A stretch of 64,000 bases of DNA from Bacteroidota bacterium (GCA_023381535.1 JAMCSN010000022.1:18249-82248), one strand, 5' to 3'; shown: positions 1-10,564, counted from the stretch's first letter. Program-made: numbers and translations. Notes: generated by a model not told the origin, from the sequence alone.

Positions 1-574
1 GTTCTAAGATTACTTTCAGACTTTCGCGCGCTCTGAAAATTCTGGATTTTATAGTACCGACTTCGGTTCCAAGCTGATCCGCAATTTCTTTGTAGCTCAG
101 TCCGTCTATATCCCGCATTACCAGTGGTACCTTCAACTTCTCAGGCAACTTATCAATTGCAGATCTTACTAGTTGCGGCACGTCAACATTTTCTGAAAAA
201 GGTCCGGTTCCGTATTCGGTATCGGAATCTTTGATCGGGACGAATATGCTGCGCACTCTTTTCTTTCTTAAGTAATCTCTGCACTTGTTAACGGTAATCC
301 GGTATAACCAGGTAGTAAACTTCGACTCGAAGCGGAAATCGTTGAGCTTATGATAGATGCTGATAAAAACATCTTGAGAAATGTCATCTACAAACTCAGC
401 ATCGCCCAAAGTTATAAATACCAGGTTCCGCACTTTTTCCTTATGTCTAACTACCAGAGTCTTAAACGTCGATTCGTCGCCTTTAATGAACGCGCGTATC
501 AATGCAAAATCTTGATCTTTGTCTTCGGTAGAATCGCTTAAGTCAAATTGCTCTTGGTCTTTTAATAAATTCAT
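1..574 (-). CDS. ECF-type RNA polymerase sigma factor, 3' end cut by the window
   Basis: The minus strand is open from an ATG at 574 to the window edge, giving about 191 residues without a stop. Region 2 is recognisable near residues 25-95 (FTTWLYRITVNKCRDYLRKK) and region 4 near 140-190 (LPEKLKVPLVMRDIDGLSYK, then EVGTIKSRIFRARESL), the usual sigma-70 family ECF layout. It would redirect RNA polymerase to a stress or envelope regulon. The end of the gene and any anti-sigma partner lie beyond position 1, so its regulator cannot be seen. It is clearly a different gene from the second ECF factor at 53221-53805. Family call is firm; regulon unknown. Confidence 0.9.
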   Translation of the reverse strand, partial: MNLLKDQEQFDLSDSTEDKDQDFALIRAFIKGDESTFKTLVVRHKEKVRNLVFITLGDAEFVDDISQDVFISIYHKLNDFRFESKFTTWLYRITVNKCRDYLRKKRVRSIFVPIKDSDTEYGTGPFSENVDVPQLVRSAIDKLPEKLKVPLVMRDIDGLSYKEIADQLGTEVGTIKSRIFRARESLKVILE

Positions 575-609
575 AAGTTTAGACGAGACTGAATTCTTAT
601 TGTTCCTAA

Positions 610-617
610 CAAAATTA
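610..617 (-). promoter_or_regulatory. candidate -7 box for the edge sigma factor
   Basis: On the minus strand this reads TAATTTTG, an exact fit to the Bacteroidota -7 consensus TAnnTTTG, about 36 nt upstream of the ATG at 574. No clear TTTG lies 19-21 nt further up, so the -33 half is missing or replaced. Weak call. Confidence 0.3.
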
Positions 618-812
618 AAGTCTCATAAATTAATTTGGTGCCCATTAAGTATCTAAAAGAACTTTCTTTTTACTCGAGGATTCGATAATTTAGCTGCCAA
701 TATAAAGATTTGTAAATTATTATATCCAATCTGCGTTCTCTTATTTTGATATGTGATTGCATTAAAGACGGTTGAAAATTATCTTAACAATAAATTAAAT
801 CCAGGAGAAAAC

Positions 813-1151
813 ATGAAGCTTAGAACTGAAGAACATTACGGTGCCGTGGTCATTGAATTAAAAGGTAATGTGATGGGTGGACCTGAAGCTCAGGAATTCA
901 GCGATACACTTCACAAGTTGATTGATGAGAACAAAAAAAATGTTGTTATTGATCTTGCTGAAACGAAATTTATGAATAGCTCCGGTTTAGGTATGTTAAT
1001 AAGCGGTTACACAACTATGAAAAACGGCGGCGGATATATGAAACTCGCTAATGCTACCGAAAAAATTGAAAGCCTTTTAATTATAACTAAATTGATCACG
1101 ATTTTTGAACACTACACTTCAGTAGAAGAAGCGCTAAAGAGTTTTAAATAG
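813..1151 (+). CDS. STAS-domain anti-sigma factor antagonist
   Basis: A 112-residue single-domain STAS protein (SpoIIAA/RsbV type), which in this family binds and sequesters an anti-sigma kinase when dephosphorylated. The phosphoacceptor loop FMNSSGLG is present at about residues 54-61, after the conserved strand VVIDLAETK. I chose the ATG at 813 because AGGAGA sits 8-13 nt upstream; the frame stays open upstream to 753, but without a ribosome site. No cognate kinase or sigma-B-like factor is next to it. A second STAS gene lies at 46893-47255. It is followed by a terminator, so it is probably transcribed alone. Confidence 0.9.
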   Translation: MKLRTEEHYGAVVIELKGNVMGGPEAQEFSDTLHKLIDENKKNVVIDLAETKFMNSSGLGMLISGYTTMKNGGGYMKLANATEKIESLLIITKLITIFEHYTSVEEALKSFK

Positions 1152-1176
1152 AATTTTCATTCTTTTTTTAAGTAAG

Positions 1177-1209
1177 CTCCGGCGCTTTACGGCTCCGGAG
1201 TTTTATTTT
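1177..1209 (+). terminator. Rho-independent terminator after the STAS gene
   Basis: Six-base stem CTCCGG (1177-1182) pairs with CCGGAG (1195-1200) across a 12-nt loop and is followed directly by TTTTATTTT. It lies 26 nt after the STAS stop codon. Confidence 0.75.
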
Positions 1210-1236
1210 CCTACCAAAATTTTAACTGAGGAATAA

Positions 1237-2505
<1,269 letters not shown>

Positions 2506-2589
2506 AATAATTTTTACCTTATCTTTCTATTTAATTTAGTTGCTAACCTTTTGTAACTTTTGTCAGAAATTTTTCGGTATGGAGAGACT

Positions 2590-3801
2590 ATGAAAATGTC
2601 CGGCGGCCCCGCTTCAATGAATATCAAACTTGCATTAGTAATAATTGGCGCCGCTATTGCATTTGGAACACTCTACTACACACAGAATCTCGTTCAGAGA
2701 CTTCAGCAAAGAGAAAAAGAAATTGTTCAGCTTTATGCGCAGAGCTTGGCATTTGTTGCAAACACTGAAACCATCAATACCGATTTCACCTTTATTTTTC
2801 AAAACATTATTCAGCGAATCGATTTCCCTTTAATACTCACCGATGCCGATAACAAAATCAGTTCTACTGTTTCAGGTGCGGGTTATAAAAATATCGAACA
2901 CGATCCGAAACTAACAGGCACTCGGTTAAAGGATTTTCTTGAAGAGAAACTCCATGAACTAGCACAATCGCACGCGCCAATTGATGTTAAGGCGCCGAAC
3001 GGAAAGATTATCCAAAAAATTTATTACGGCGATTCCGAAATCGTTCAAAGATTGAGATACTATCCGTACCTTCAAATACTTTTCGCGCTGCTTTTTTTAC
3101 TTATCGCCTATTCAAGTTTCAGTTACATAAAGAGAAGCGAGCAGAGCAACATTTGGGTGGGAATGTCGAAAGAAACGGCTCATCAATTGGGAACACCGAT
3201 TTCCAGTTTGATGGGATGGAATGAAATGCTGAAAATGAATTATAAGGATGCGGATAAGGTGCTCGATACTTCAGAAGAAATCGACAGCGACCTTGTTAGA
3301 CTGAACAAGATCGCAAAAAGATTTTCGAAAATCGGTTCGCAGCCGGAACTGAAAGAAGAAATTCCGTACGAAACAATTCAACGGGTGATCAACTACTTTC
3401 AGCGCCGATTACCACAATTAGGAAAAAATGTGCAACTTTCCGTTGAAGGTGAAAAAGAAAACAGAGCCAAGATAAATCCGGAATTGTTTGAGTGGGTAAT
3501 CGAAAACTTGATTAAGAATGCGCTGGACGCCATCGATCACAAAAACGGCAGAATACAATTCGTGGTTCAGAAAAACAGAAATAATATTGAAATTGAAATC
3601 AAAGACAACGGAAAAGGCATCGAACATAAAAGATGGAAAGACATTTTTCGTCCTGGCTACAGCACCAAACGGCGCGGCTGGGGTTTGGGCTTAAGTCTTT
3701 CCAAACGCATTATTGAAGATTACCATCGAGGAAAAATTTTTGTTAAAGATTCGATAATCAATGAAGGAACAACATTCAAAATAGTTCTTAAAGCCGTTTG
3801 A
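2590..3801 (+). CDS. Membrane sensor histidine kinase
   Basis: A two-transmembrane sensor kinase of about 403 residues. A first membrane helix (about residues 12-31) and a second (about 160-183) bracket a short extracytoplasmic sensor of about 125 residues with no recognised domain. The cytoplasmic part has the H box ETAHQLGTP with the phosphorylated His near 198, the N box NLIKNALDAI near 307, DNGKGIE near 339 and GWGLGLS. I prefer the ATG at 2590, which has GGAGAG just upstream, over the one at 2560. No response regulator gene is adjacent, so it is an orphan kinase here and its signal is unknown. Confidence 0.93.
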   Translation: MKMSGGPASMNIKLALVIIGAAIAFGTLYYTQNLVQRLQQREKEIVQLYAQSLAFVANTETINTDFTFIFQNIIQRIDFPLILTDADNKISSTVSGAGYKNIEHDPKLTGTRLKDFLEEKLHELAQSHAPIDVKAPNGKIIQKIYYGDSEIVQRLRYYPYLQILFALLFLLIAYSSFSYIKRSEQSNIWVGMSKETAHQLGTPISSLMGWNEMLKMNYKDADKVLDTSEEIDSDLVRLNKIAKRFSKIGSQPELKEEIPYETIQRVINYFQRRLPQLGKNVQLSVEGEKENRAKINPELFEWVIENLIKNALDAIDHKNGRIQFVVQKNRNNIEIEIKDNGKGIEHKRWKDIFRPGYSTKRRGWGLGLSLSKRIIEDYHRGKIFVKDSIINEGTTFKIVLKAV

Positions 3802-4229
3802 TTAGCTCATCAACAGTTTTTAGGCTCGCTTCCAAAAACAAAACCGATCTCTCGCAATATTCTTATAAGCAAGAAGACTAAAATTAAATTTTCCCAAATC
3901 TTAGGATATAGTTTCACTCCGATGTATGAGGCGAATCTAAAAAGGGCATTTTCAAATTTTTCTACTGCTAATTTATACTGGAATCGTAACGTTTGGGCAA
4001 CTGAAATACCTTTTTAGAGTAGACTCATGTATAATTTCAAAATTTTCTAAATGGATTGTGTGGTACAAAGATTGTTCATAGTTCAGCATACTCTTATCCT
4101 GACAGTTACAAACCATCCTCTTATCACAGACACACTGCTATGGTTTCCCTCGACCATAGCAGTATTTTTTTATAATCGCCCAAAATTTCTGTAAATTCAC
4201 CCCATCGTTTTAATGAAGACTAAATATCC
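3802..4229. other. 428-base gap with no credible gene
   Basis: AT-rich and without a coding frame of useful length. Just after the kinase stop is an imperfect hairpin (3816-3839, T-rich arm first) that lacks a following T run. The rest up to 4134 holds nothing I can name. A strong terminator at 4135-4171 closes it, more than 330 nt after the last stop codon, leaving room for an untranslated transcript or a long 3' leader. Confidence 0.6.
4135..4171 (+). terminator. Strong Rho-independent terminator in the purA/dcd gap
   Basis: A perfect 10-base stem, CTGCTATGGT (4135-4144) with ACCATAGCAG (4153-4162), loop of eight, followed by TATTTTTTT. It lies 333 nt downstream of the histidine kinase stop and 58 nt before the next gene, so the transcript it ends is not obvious. 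Confidence 0.85.
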
Positions 4230-4721
4230 ATGACAAAAAGAAGTGAAAAACGTCCCTCGTGGGACGAGTATTTTTTGAAAGTAGCCATGCTCGTTTCGGA
4301 GCGCGCTACTTGTCCGAGAATGCATTGCGGCTGCGTATTGGTAAAAGATAAACAAATTCTTTCGACGGGATACAACGGTTCGATTCCGGGTGACGACCAT
4401 TGTGAAGACGCCGGATGCATAATTGTTGATAATCATTGTGTTAGAACGATTCATGCGGAGATGAACGCGGTACTTCAATGTTCATCACACGGCATCAGCA
4501 CACAAGGATCAACGGCTTATATTACAAATATGCCGTGCACCAATTGTTCAAAAGCGCTGATCACAGCAGGCATTAAAGAGATCGTTATTTTTTCCGATTA
4601 CCACGATACCTTAGCCGAAGATTTTTTTAGGAAGGCAAAAGTGAACATTAAAAGATTGCCGGTTCCCGATAAAGATATTGATTACGATCTGGAAAGTTTT
4701 AGTTCCGCCAAGAAATTTTAG
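4230..4721 (+). CDS. Deoxycytidylate (dCMP) deaminase family protein
   Basis: A 163-residue zinc deaminase of the dCMP deaminase/ComEB family, which converts dCMP to dUMP to feed thymidylate synthesis. The zinc and proton-shuttle motif HAE starts at about residue 75 and the second zinc pair PCTNC uses Cys103 and Cys106. Further N-terminal Cys/His residues (CPRMHCGC near 29-36, DDHCEDAGC near 55-63) match the second zinc site of dCMP deaminases rather than cytidine deaminase. Length fits the family. It is followed by ppk1 after 38 nt. Confidence 0.93.
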   Translation: MTKRSEKRPSWDEYFLKVAMLVSERATCPRMHCGCVLVKDKQILSTGYNGSIPGDDHCEDAGCIIVDNHCVRTIHAEMNAVLQCSSHGISTQGSTAYITNMPCTNCSKALITAGIKEIVIFSDYHDTLAEDFFRKAKVNIKRLPVPDKDIDYDLESFSSAKKF

Positions 4722-4759
4722 AAATTAGCAGAGACACTTATGCAATTACATGTTGCGCT

Positions 4760-6907
4760 GTGTATGATTTTATGAAGTCCGTAAAAGAAAATCTTCAAAA
4801 ATATCTTAAGCCGGAAAATTTCTTTAACAGGGATTTAAGCTGGCTTGAATTCAACCGGCGGGTTTTGGAAGAAGCAACAAATCCCAGCCTTCCGCTTCTG
4901 GATAGAGTTAAATTCGTTTCCATTTTCTTCTCCAACCTCGATGAATTTTACATGATCCGTATCGCGGGCATTAAGGAACAAATACGCGCCAAGATTATTG
5001 ATACGTCTATGGACGGACTTGCGCCTCGCGAGCAGTTGAAAAAGATTGAGGGCACTCTACAGCCGATGCTGAAACAAATTTACAATTACTGGAAAGAAGA
5101 ATTAGTACCCAAGTTGAAGGAAAATAAAGTATCAATCTGCGCACTTGATGATTTAACCAAAGAAGAAAGAGATTCGCTCAACGAATATTTTTTGAAAGAG
5201 GTTTACCCTGTATTAACACCGCTGGCATTCGATCCGGGAAGACCTTTTCCATACATTTCCAATTTGAGTTTAAGCTTTGCAATACTAATTCAAAAACAGA
5301 CTGACGAGAAAAACTTTGCACGGGTTAAAGTTCCTACAAATCTCCCGCGGCTGCTGAGAATCGACAGCATAATTAAACCAAAACCGAAGAACGGCAACGG
5401 TAATTCTCAAATAAAGTTTATTTGGATTGAAGACTTGATCGAGGCAAACTTGCATCTGCTTTTTCCCGGTCTTAAAGTAGTTGAGGCTTACCGTTTCAGA
5501 ATTACAAGAGATACCGACTTGGAAATTCAAGAAGACGAAGCCGATGATTTGCTGGAAGTTATGGAAGAAAATATCAAGCAAAGAAAATTCGGTTCTGTTG
5601 TACGGCTCGAAGTAAAAACACGTATGCCGGAATACATGATCGATACATTGATAGAGAATCTCGAAATAAGCCGGGAAGAAGTGCATGTCATCGATGGAAC
5701 GTTTGGCTTGAGCGATGTTCTCTCGCTTTGCGAGTTACCGCTGCCTCACTTAAAAGAAAAACCGTTCCATCCGGCTACTCAACCTATTCTTGAAGAAGAA
5801 GAAAATCTGTTCACTACGATTAAGAAAAAAGATATTCTTCTGTTTCATCCTTACGATTCATTTAATCCGGTAATCGATTTCATTAAAAAAGCCTCGCTCG
5901 ATCCGGATGTGCTGGCTATCAAACAGACTTTATACCGCGTCGGAGAAAATTCACCGATCGTTGAAACATTGATAGAAGCTGCCGAAAGAAAAAAACAAGT
6001 TGCGGTTTTGGTAGAACTAAAGGCGCGCTTCGACGAAGAGAACAATATATTTTGGGCGCGCGAACTTGAAAAAGCCGGCGTACATGTTGTCTATGGATTG
6101 GTGGGCTTGAAAACACATGCAAAGATGGCGATGGTCGTTAGAAAAGAAAGCGACGGAGTAAAAAGATACGTTCACATAAGCACGGGAAATTATAATCCGA
6201 TCACAGCAAAATTTTATTCCGACATAGCATTATTGACTGCCGATGAAGATATCTGCGCCGACGTTTCCGAAATTTTCAATTTCCTAACCGGTTATTCAGA
6301 ACAAAAATCTTTTAGAAAATTATGCGTCGCACCAATCAACAAACGGCAAAGATTCATTGATCTGATTGACAGAGAAATTAATAATGTTAGAGCCGGTGGA
6401 ACGGGAAGATTAATTTTCAAAATGAATGCTATTGTTGACCCCACTTTGATTTCAGCATTATACGAAGCTTCCAATAAGGGCGTGCAAATCGATTTGATTG
6501 TGCGCGGAACATGTTGCCTTATCCCCCAGCAGCCGGGATTAAGCGAAAACATCCGCGTTACAAGTATCGTCGGAAGGTTTTTGGAACATAACCGAATTTA
6601 TTATTTCCATAACAACGGCAACGAAGAAATATTTTGCAGCAGCGCAGATTTGATGCAGCGTAATCTTGACCGAAGAGTTGAAGTAACATTCCCGATAACA
6701 AACGGGGAACTGAAAAGTTTTGTTAAGAATGTAATTCTCGGCACATGTCTTAACGATAACGTGAAGGCGAGAATTTTGTTGCCGAATGGAAATTATGTTT
6801 TTAATCATCCGGTTTATAATGAAGAAGTTATCAATCATCAGGAATGGATGATGGACTATGTCGCGACAAATTACAAGAAGGTATTGGAGAAAAAATCTCT
6901 GACGTAA
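4760..6907 (+). CDS. ppk1: Polyphosphate kinase 1
   Basis: Full-length PPK1 of 715 residues; it reversibly polymerises the gamma phosphate of ATP into polyphosphate. The N-terminal signature FNRDLSWLEFNRRVLEEA is present near residues 22-39. The autophosphorylated His is in GLKTHAKMAM (about 453) and the second active-site His in FLEHNRIYYF (about 610), the two phospholipase-D-like half sites of this family. The start is uncertain: 4760 and the ATG at 4772 are both possible and neither has a clear ribosome site. Convergent with the NRAMP gene downstream; no exopolyphosphatase is adjacent. Confidence 0.97.
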   Translation: MYDFMKSVKENLQKYLKPENFFNRDLSWLEFNRRVLEEATNPSLPLLDRVKFVSIFFSNLDEFYMIRIAGIKEQIRAKIIDTSMDGLAPREQLKKIEGTLQPMLKQIYNYWKEELVPKLKENKVSICALDDLTKEERDSLNEYFLKEVYPVLTPLAFDPGRPFPYISNLSLSFAILIQKQTDEKNFARVKVPTNLPRLLRIDSIIKPKPKNGNGNSQIKFIWIEDLIEANLHLLFPGLKVVEAYRFRITRDTDLEIQEDEADDLLEVMEENIKQRKFGSVVRLEVKTRMPEYMIDTLIENLEISREEVHVIDGTFGLSDVLSLCELPLPHLKEKPFHPATQPILEEEENLFTTIKKKDILLFHPYDSFNPVIDFIKKASLDPDVLAIKQTLYRVGENSPIVETLIEAAERKKQVAVLVELKARFDEENNIFWARELEKAGVHVVYGLVGLKTHAKMAMVVRKESDGVKRYVHISTGNYNPITAKFYSDIALLTADEDICADVSEIFNFLTGYSEQKSFRKLCVAPINKRQRFIDLIDREINNVRAGGTGRLIFKMNAIVDPTLISALYEASNKGVQIDLIVRGTCCLIPQQPGLSENIRVTSIVGRFLEHNRIYYFHNNGNEEIFCSSADLMQRNLDRRVEVTFPITNGELKSFVKNVILGTCLNDNVKARILLPNGNYVFNHPVYNEEVINHQEWMMDYVATNYKKVLEKKSLT

Positions 6908-7045
6908 AATGTCATCGGTTTTGTAGAAGAACTGCTATTCCCAAGCTGCCGGACCAATCAGAACCAACATCTTAAATCAACTTCCAGAGAGAAATATCTA
7001 TTTGAATGAAAGAAGTTTTGCAGTCAACTTCATTTCACACCTCAA

Positions 7046-8965
7046 TTAGGAGGATTTGCTTCCACGCTGGGGCTTCTCGCGGTCGCTGCGACCTGTTCTA
7101 ACAACCATGATCGGAATTTTTATTGAATGGCGGACACTGTCAACAGTTTGTCCAAAAATTATATCTCCGAATGTTTGATGACCGTGAGAACCTAAAACGA
7201 GTAGATCAAAACCTTCTTCTTCGACGGATTTAGCAATTTCTTCCGAAGGATTTCCGTAACGGATAGTTGTCTCAACCGCTAAATCGTATTCTTCAATCTC
7301 ACGTGCAAGTTCTTCAATGTACACTCTATCTTCCCTGCTGTGCAAACTTTCTTCGTTCGAACCGTGGATCAAAGTTCCGGGTGTATTTACAATGTGAATC
7401 AATCCAAGTTTAGCATCATACATTTTAGCTAATGTCAGCGCCTCAGAAATAATTATTGAATCCCCTTCGCCGTGTTCGAGCGCAACGCCAATGTTCTTGT
7501 ATTTTTTGGTTTGAATACGCGAAGCAACGTCTTTGCTCGTCGTTGAAATTCCGGTACCCCAGGCTTTCCCTTCTTTGAAAAACGGAGAAAAAGTCAAATA
7601 CCCCAGTACTAATCCAACCGCCAGGAAGACCGGTGCAATGAAGAACCATGTCCATGTAGTGCTTCCGCTCCATTCAACAACTGCGTCTAAAAGCAATTTA
7701 AAATTTAATGCGATAATAATAATAGCAATGAGCCACGCTAAAATTTTCACCCACAATGCGTTGGCGAAGTTACCCATTTTCTTTTTGTCTGAAGTAAAAT
7801 GGATCAGCGGAATAATTGCGAAAGGCAGCTGCAAACTGAGTACAACTTGAGAAAAAATTAACAATTTGAAAGTACCTTCGCTGCCGTAGAGCGCGATAAC
7901 AATTACAGCAGGCAGCAATGCTAATCCGCGCGTGATTAATCTTCTCAACCAGGGAAGAAGTTTTATGTTGAGAAAACCTTCCATCACTATCTGACCGGAA
8001 ATTGTTCCGGTAAGCGTAGAACTTTGCCCGGCAGCAACCAACGCTACTCCGAATACAATCGGTGCGATGTTTGTTCCAAGAATTGGTTCAAGCAGATGAT
8101 GAGCTTGCTGGATTTCGGTTACAACAATTCCCCTGCTGTAAAAAACTGCGGCGGCAACAATCAATATTGCGGCGTTAACAAAGAATGCACCGTTCAACGC
8201 AATTGCAGAATCTATCAAATTAAATTTGCACGCTTCGGATTTACCGGTATGCGTGTTCGAAATATTTCTTGTCTGAACTAGAGATGAATGGAGATAAAGA
8301 TTGTGCGGCATCACAGTTGCACCGATAATTCCGATCGCAACAAAAAGGGCACTGTTTGGAAGTTGAGGAATAAATCCCGACACAACTCCGTGCCAGTTCG
8401 GCTGTGCGAAAAATATTTCGACGAGGAAACTCAATCCGATTGTGGAAACCAGCATAACAATGAATGCTTCCATTTTACGAACGCCGAGCCGTTGAATGGC
8501 AAGCAAGAGAAAAGTATCCAAAGCAGTTATCAGGCATCCCCAAAGAAGCGGCAAACCAAAAAGAAGATTCAGACCGATGATCGTTCCCAACACTTCAGCA
8601 AGATCGCACGCTGCAATCGCTATTTCGGCAAGCAGCCATAGAAACACGCTTAATCTTTTCGAATATTCTTTTCGGCACCCTTGAGCTAAATCGTAACCGG
8701 TAACAATTCCAAGTCGCGCAGATAAAGTTTGCAACAACACTGCCATTAGATTCGACATCAGCAAAACCCATATCAGCGTATAACCGAAACGCGAACCGCC
8801 TTCGATATCGGTTGCCCAGTTACCGGGATCCATATAACCGACACTTACAAGGTAAGCCGGACCGGCAAAAGCAAAAAGCCGCCGGAACCAACCTCGCTTT
8901 TTTACCGAGACCGCTCCTTCGTAATTATCGGAATTATTTTCGTTAACCGGATTAGTAAGATTCAC
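7046..8965 (-). CDS. NRAMP divalent-metal transporter fused to a UspA domain
   Basis: A 639-residue protein with two parts. Residues about 25-480 are an NRAMP (MntH-like) transporter with some eleven membrane helices, including the metal-binding DPGN at 46-49 in helix 1 and MPHN near 217 in helix 6. These motifs bind Mn2+ or Fe2+ driven by protons. Residues about 490-625 are a cytoplasmic universal stress protein domain, beginning NIGVALEHGEGDS and ending with the nucleotide-binding pattern GSHGHQTFGDIIFG. Ordinary MntH stops at about 410-450 residues. Transport role is known for the family; regulation by the UspA domain is inference. A 12-base palindrome lies just upstream. Confidence 0.93.
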   Translation of the reverse strand: MNLTNPVNENNSDNYEGAVSVKKRGWFRRLFAFAGPAYLVSVGYMDPGNWATDIEGGSRFGYTLIWVLLMSNLMAVLLQTLSARLGIVTGYDLAQGCRKEYSKRLSVFLWLLAEIAIAACDLAEVLGTIIGLNLLFGLPLLWGCLITALDTFLLLAIQRLGVRKMEAFIVMLVSTIGLSFLVEIFFAQPNWHGVVSGFIPQLPNSALFVAIGIIGATVMPHNLYLHSSLVQTRNISNTHTGKSEACKFNLIDSAIALNGAFFVNAAILIVAAAVFYSRGIVVTEIQQAHHLLEPILGTNIAPIVFGVALVAAGQSSTLTGTISGQIVMEGFLNIKLLPWLRRLITRGLALLPAVIVIALYGSEGTFKLLIFSQVVLSLQLPFAIIPLIHFTSDKKKMGNFANALWVKILAWLIAIIIIALNFKLLLDAVVEWSGSTTWTWFFIAPVFLAVGLVLGYLTFSPFFKEGKAWGTGISTTSKDVASRIQTKKYKNIGVALEHGEGDSIIISEALTLAKMYDAKLGLIHIVNTPGTLIHGSNEESLHSREDRVYIEELAREIEEYDLAVETTIRYGNPSEEIAKSVEEEGFDLLVLGSHGHQTFGDIIFGQTVDSVRHSIKIPIMVVRTGRSDREKPQRGSKSS

Positions 8966-8998
8966 TTAATCGTCAAAATCTTAGTTCGAAAATTTTTA

Positions 8999-9010
8999 AT
9001 TACATGTAAT
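8999..9010 (-). promoter_or_regulatory. Candidate operator upstream of the NRAMP transporter
   Basis: ATTACATGTAAT is a perfect 12-base palindrome 34 nt upstream of the transporter start codon, the right place for a metal-responsive repressor such as an MntR or Fur family protein. One palindrome this size is expected by chance every few kilobases, so position is the main argument. Confidence 0.3.
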
Positions 9011-9150
9011 GCAAGAACCGGAAATCAATTTAATTCGACGAAAGTTATCTTTCAATAAGAGAATTGTTCCCATCTGCGTAATTCATTTAACCCAATGAAA
9101 CTTGAAAGAGATAAAATCTGTTATAAAGCTAAAGTCTGACTAAAAATTAT

Positions 9151-9158
9151 TATTTTTG
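9151..9158 (+). promoter_or_regulatory. Candidate -7 box for the mrp operon
   Basis: TATTTTTG fits the Bacteroidota -7 consensus TAnnTTTG and is 21 nt before the mrp start codon, leaving a short leader that contains the ribosome site GGAG at 9171. No convincing TTTG was found at -33. Confidence 0.35.
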
Positions 9159-9179
9159 GATTCAAATTTTGGAGAAGTA

Positions 9180-10286
9180 ATGGCAGTAATTAGCAATGAA
9201 TTGATACTAAACGCGCTCAGAAATGTTTATGATCCCGATCTTCATAAGGATTTAGTAACGCTAAATATGGTGAAAGACATAAATATAGATGGCAAAAACA
9301 TTTCTTTGGTTGTCGAACTCACTACTCCCGCATGCCCGCTGAAAGACAAAATTCAACAAGATTGTGTTGACGAAATTAAAAAAGCGATTCCCGGTGCCGG
9401 ACAAATTTCCGTTACAATGAGTTCCAAAGTTCAGCCGAGCTTGGATCAAAGAATGAATGCGATTCTTCCCGGAGTAAAAAATACAATTGCCGTTGCAAGC
9501 GGTAAAGGCGGCGTTGGAAAAAGCACTGTTGCCGTAAACCTCGCAGTCGCACTTGCACAAGACGGCGCTAAAGTCGGTTTGATTGATGCCGACATTTACG
9601 GTCCAAGTATTCCTCTTATGCTTGGCATAAACGATAAACCGAGAATTTTCCAAGATACTGCTACTGCAAAAATGGTTCCTCTTGAAAACTTCGGCATAAA
9701 AGTAATGTCAATTGGATTTTTGATTGAGGAGGACGCGCCGGTCATTTGGCGCGGACCTATGGCAAGCGGTGCAATCAAACAATTTATGAGCGATGTGCAT
9801 TGGGAGGAACTCGATTACCTAATTTTTGATTTGCCTCCCGGCACTGGTGATATTCAACTCACGCTTGTACAAACAATTCCGTTAACCGGCGCCGTTCTTG
9901 TAACGACTCCCCAAGATGTTTCTATAATTGATGTGAAGAAAGCGCTGCGGATGTTCCAACGAGTTAACGTACCAATACTCGGTATCGTTGAGAATATGAG
10001 TTACTTCATAGCACCGGATACCGGTAAACGATACGACATATTCGGAACGGGCGGCGGAGTAAAATTAGCCGAAGATTTATCGATTCCGCTTCTCGGTGCA
10101 ATTCCGATTCATCAAAACATACGCGAAGGCGGAGACCACGGCAGACCTATCGTATTCGATAAACCGGATTCCGAGCAATCGCAAAAAATAAAAGGAATCG
10201 GACGTAATATGGCTGCCGAAATTAGTAAAAATATTTACTCGTCATCATTACCCAAAATTGAGATATCTTTGGGTGACGAAAATTAA
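9180..10286 (+). CDS. mrp: Mrp/ApbC family iron-sulfur cluster carrier ATPase
   Basis: A 368-residue P-loop ATPase that carries and transfers Fe-S clusters to apoproteins in the cytosol. Residues 1-85 are a MIP18/DUF59 domain and the rest a MinD-like ATPase with the deviant Walker A GKGGVGKST at about 108-116, and FDLPPGTGD near 216 that includes the Walker B aspartate. The usual C-terminal CxxC of many ApbC proteins is not visible, which also happens in family members. ATG 9180 has GGAGAAG directly upstream. It heads a likely operon with the NifU-like scaffold gene 11 nt downstream, which supports the Fe-S role. Confidence 0.95.
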   Translation: MAVISNELILNALRNVYDPDLHKDLVTLNMVKDINIDGKNISLVVELTTPACPLKDKIQQDCVDEIKKAIPGAGQISVTMSSKVQPSLDQRMNAILPGVKNTIAVASGKGGVGKSTVAVNLAVALAQDGAKVGLIDADIYGPSIPLMLGINDKPRIFQDTATAKMVPLENFGIKVMSIGFLIEEDAPVIWRGPMASGAIKQFMSDVHWEELDYLIFDLPPGTGDIQLTLVQTIPLTGAVLVTTPQDVSIIDVKKALRMFQRVNVPILGIVENMSYFIAPDTGKRYDIFGTGGGVKLAEDLSIPLLGAIPIHQNIREGGDHGRPIVFDKPDSEQSQKIKGIGRNMAAEISKNIYSSSLPKIEISLGDEN

Positions 10287-10297
10287 AGGATTCTAAA

Positions 10298-10534
10298 ATG
10301 GCTGATGTTTTAAATGAAAAAGTTGAGAAGGCACTGGATTCGATTCGACCTTATCTTAAAGCAGACGGCGGCAATGTTGAACTTGTTAGAGTTACACCGG
10401 AAGGAATTGTTGAAGTAAAGTTAACTGGTGCATGCAGCGACTGCCCGATGTCTCAAATGACTTTGCGCGCCGGCGTTGAACGAGCTTTAATAAGAGAAGT
10501 GCCGGGCATAAGAAGAGTTGAAGCTGTAAACTGA
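10298..10534 (+). CDS. NifU C-terminal-domain Fe-S scaffold (Nfu type)
   Basis: A 78-residue stand-alone Nfu domain that binds a cluster through the CxxC of CSDCP (Cys46, Cys49) and hands it to target proteins. The flanking sequence KADGGNVELV and the hydrophobic C-terminal helix are typical. It lies 11 nt after mrp, so the pair probably works as donor and carrier in one Fe-S assembly step. Confidence 0.95.
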   Translation: MADVLNEKVEKALDSIRPYLKADGGNVELVRVTPEGIVEVKLTGACSDCPMSQMTLRAGVERALIREVPGIRRVEAVN

Positions 10535-10564
10535 TTTTAACAAAAACATAATAGAGGATTAAGA

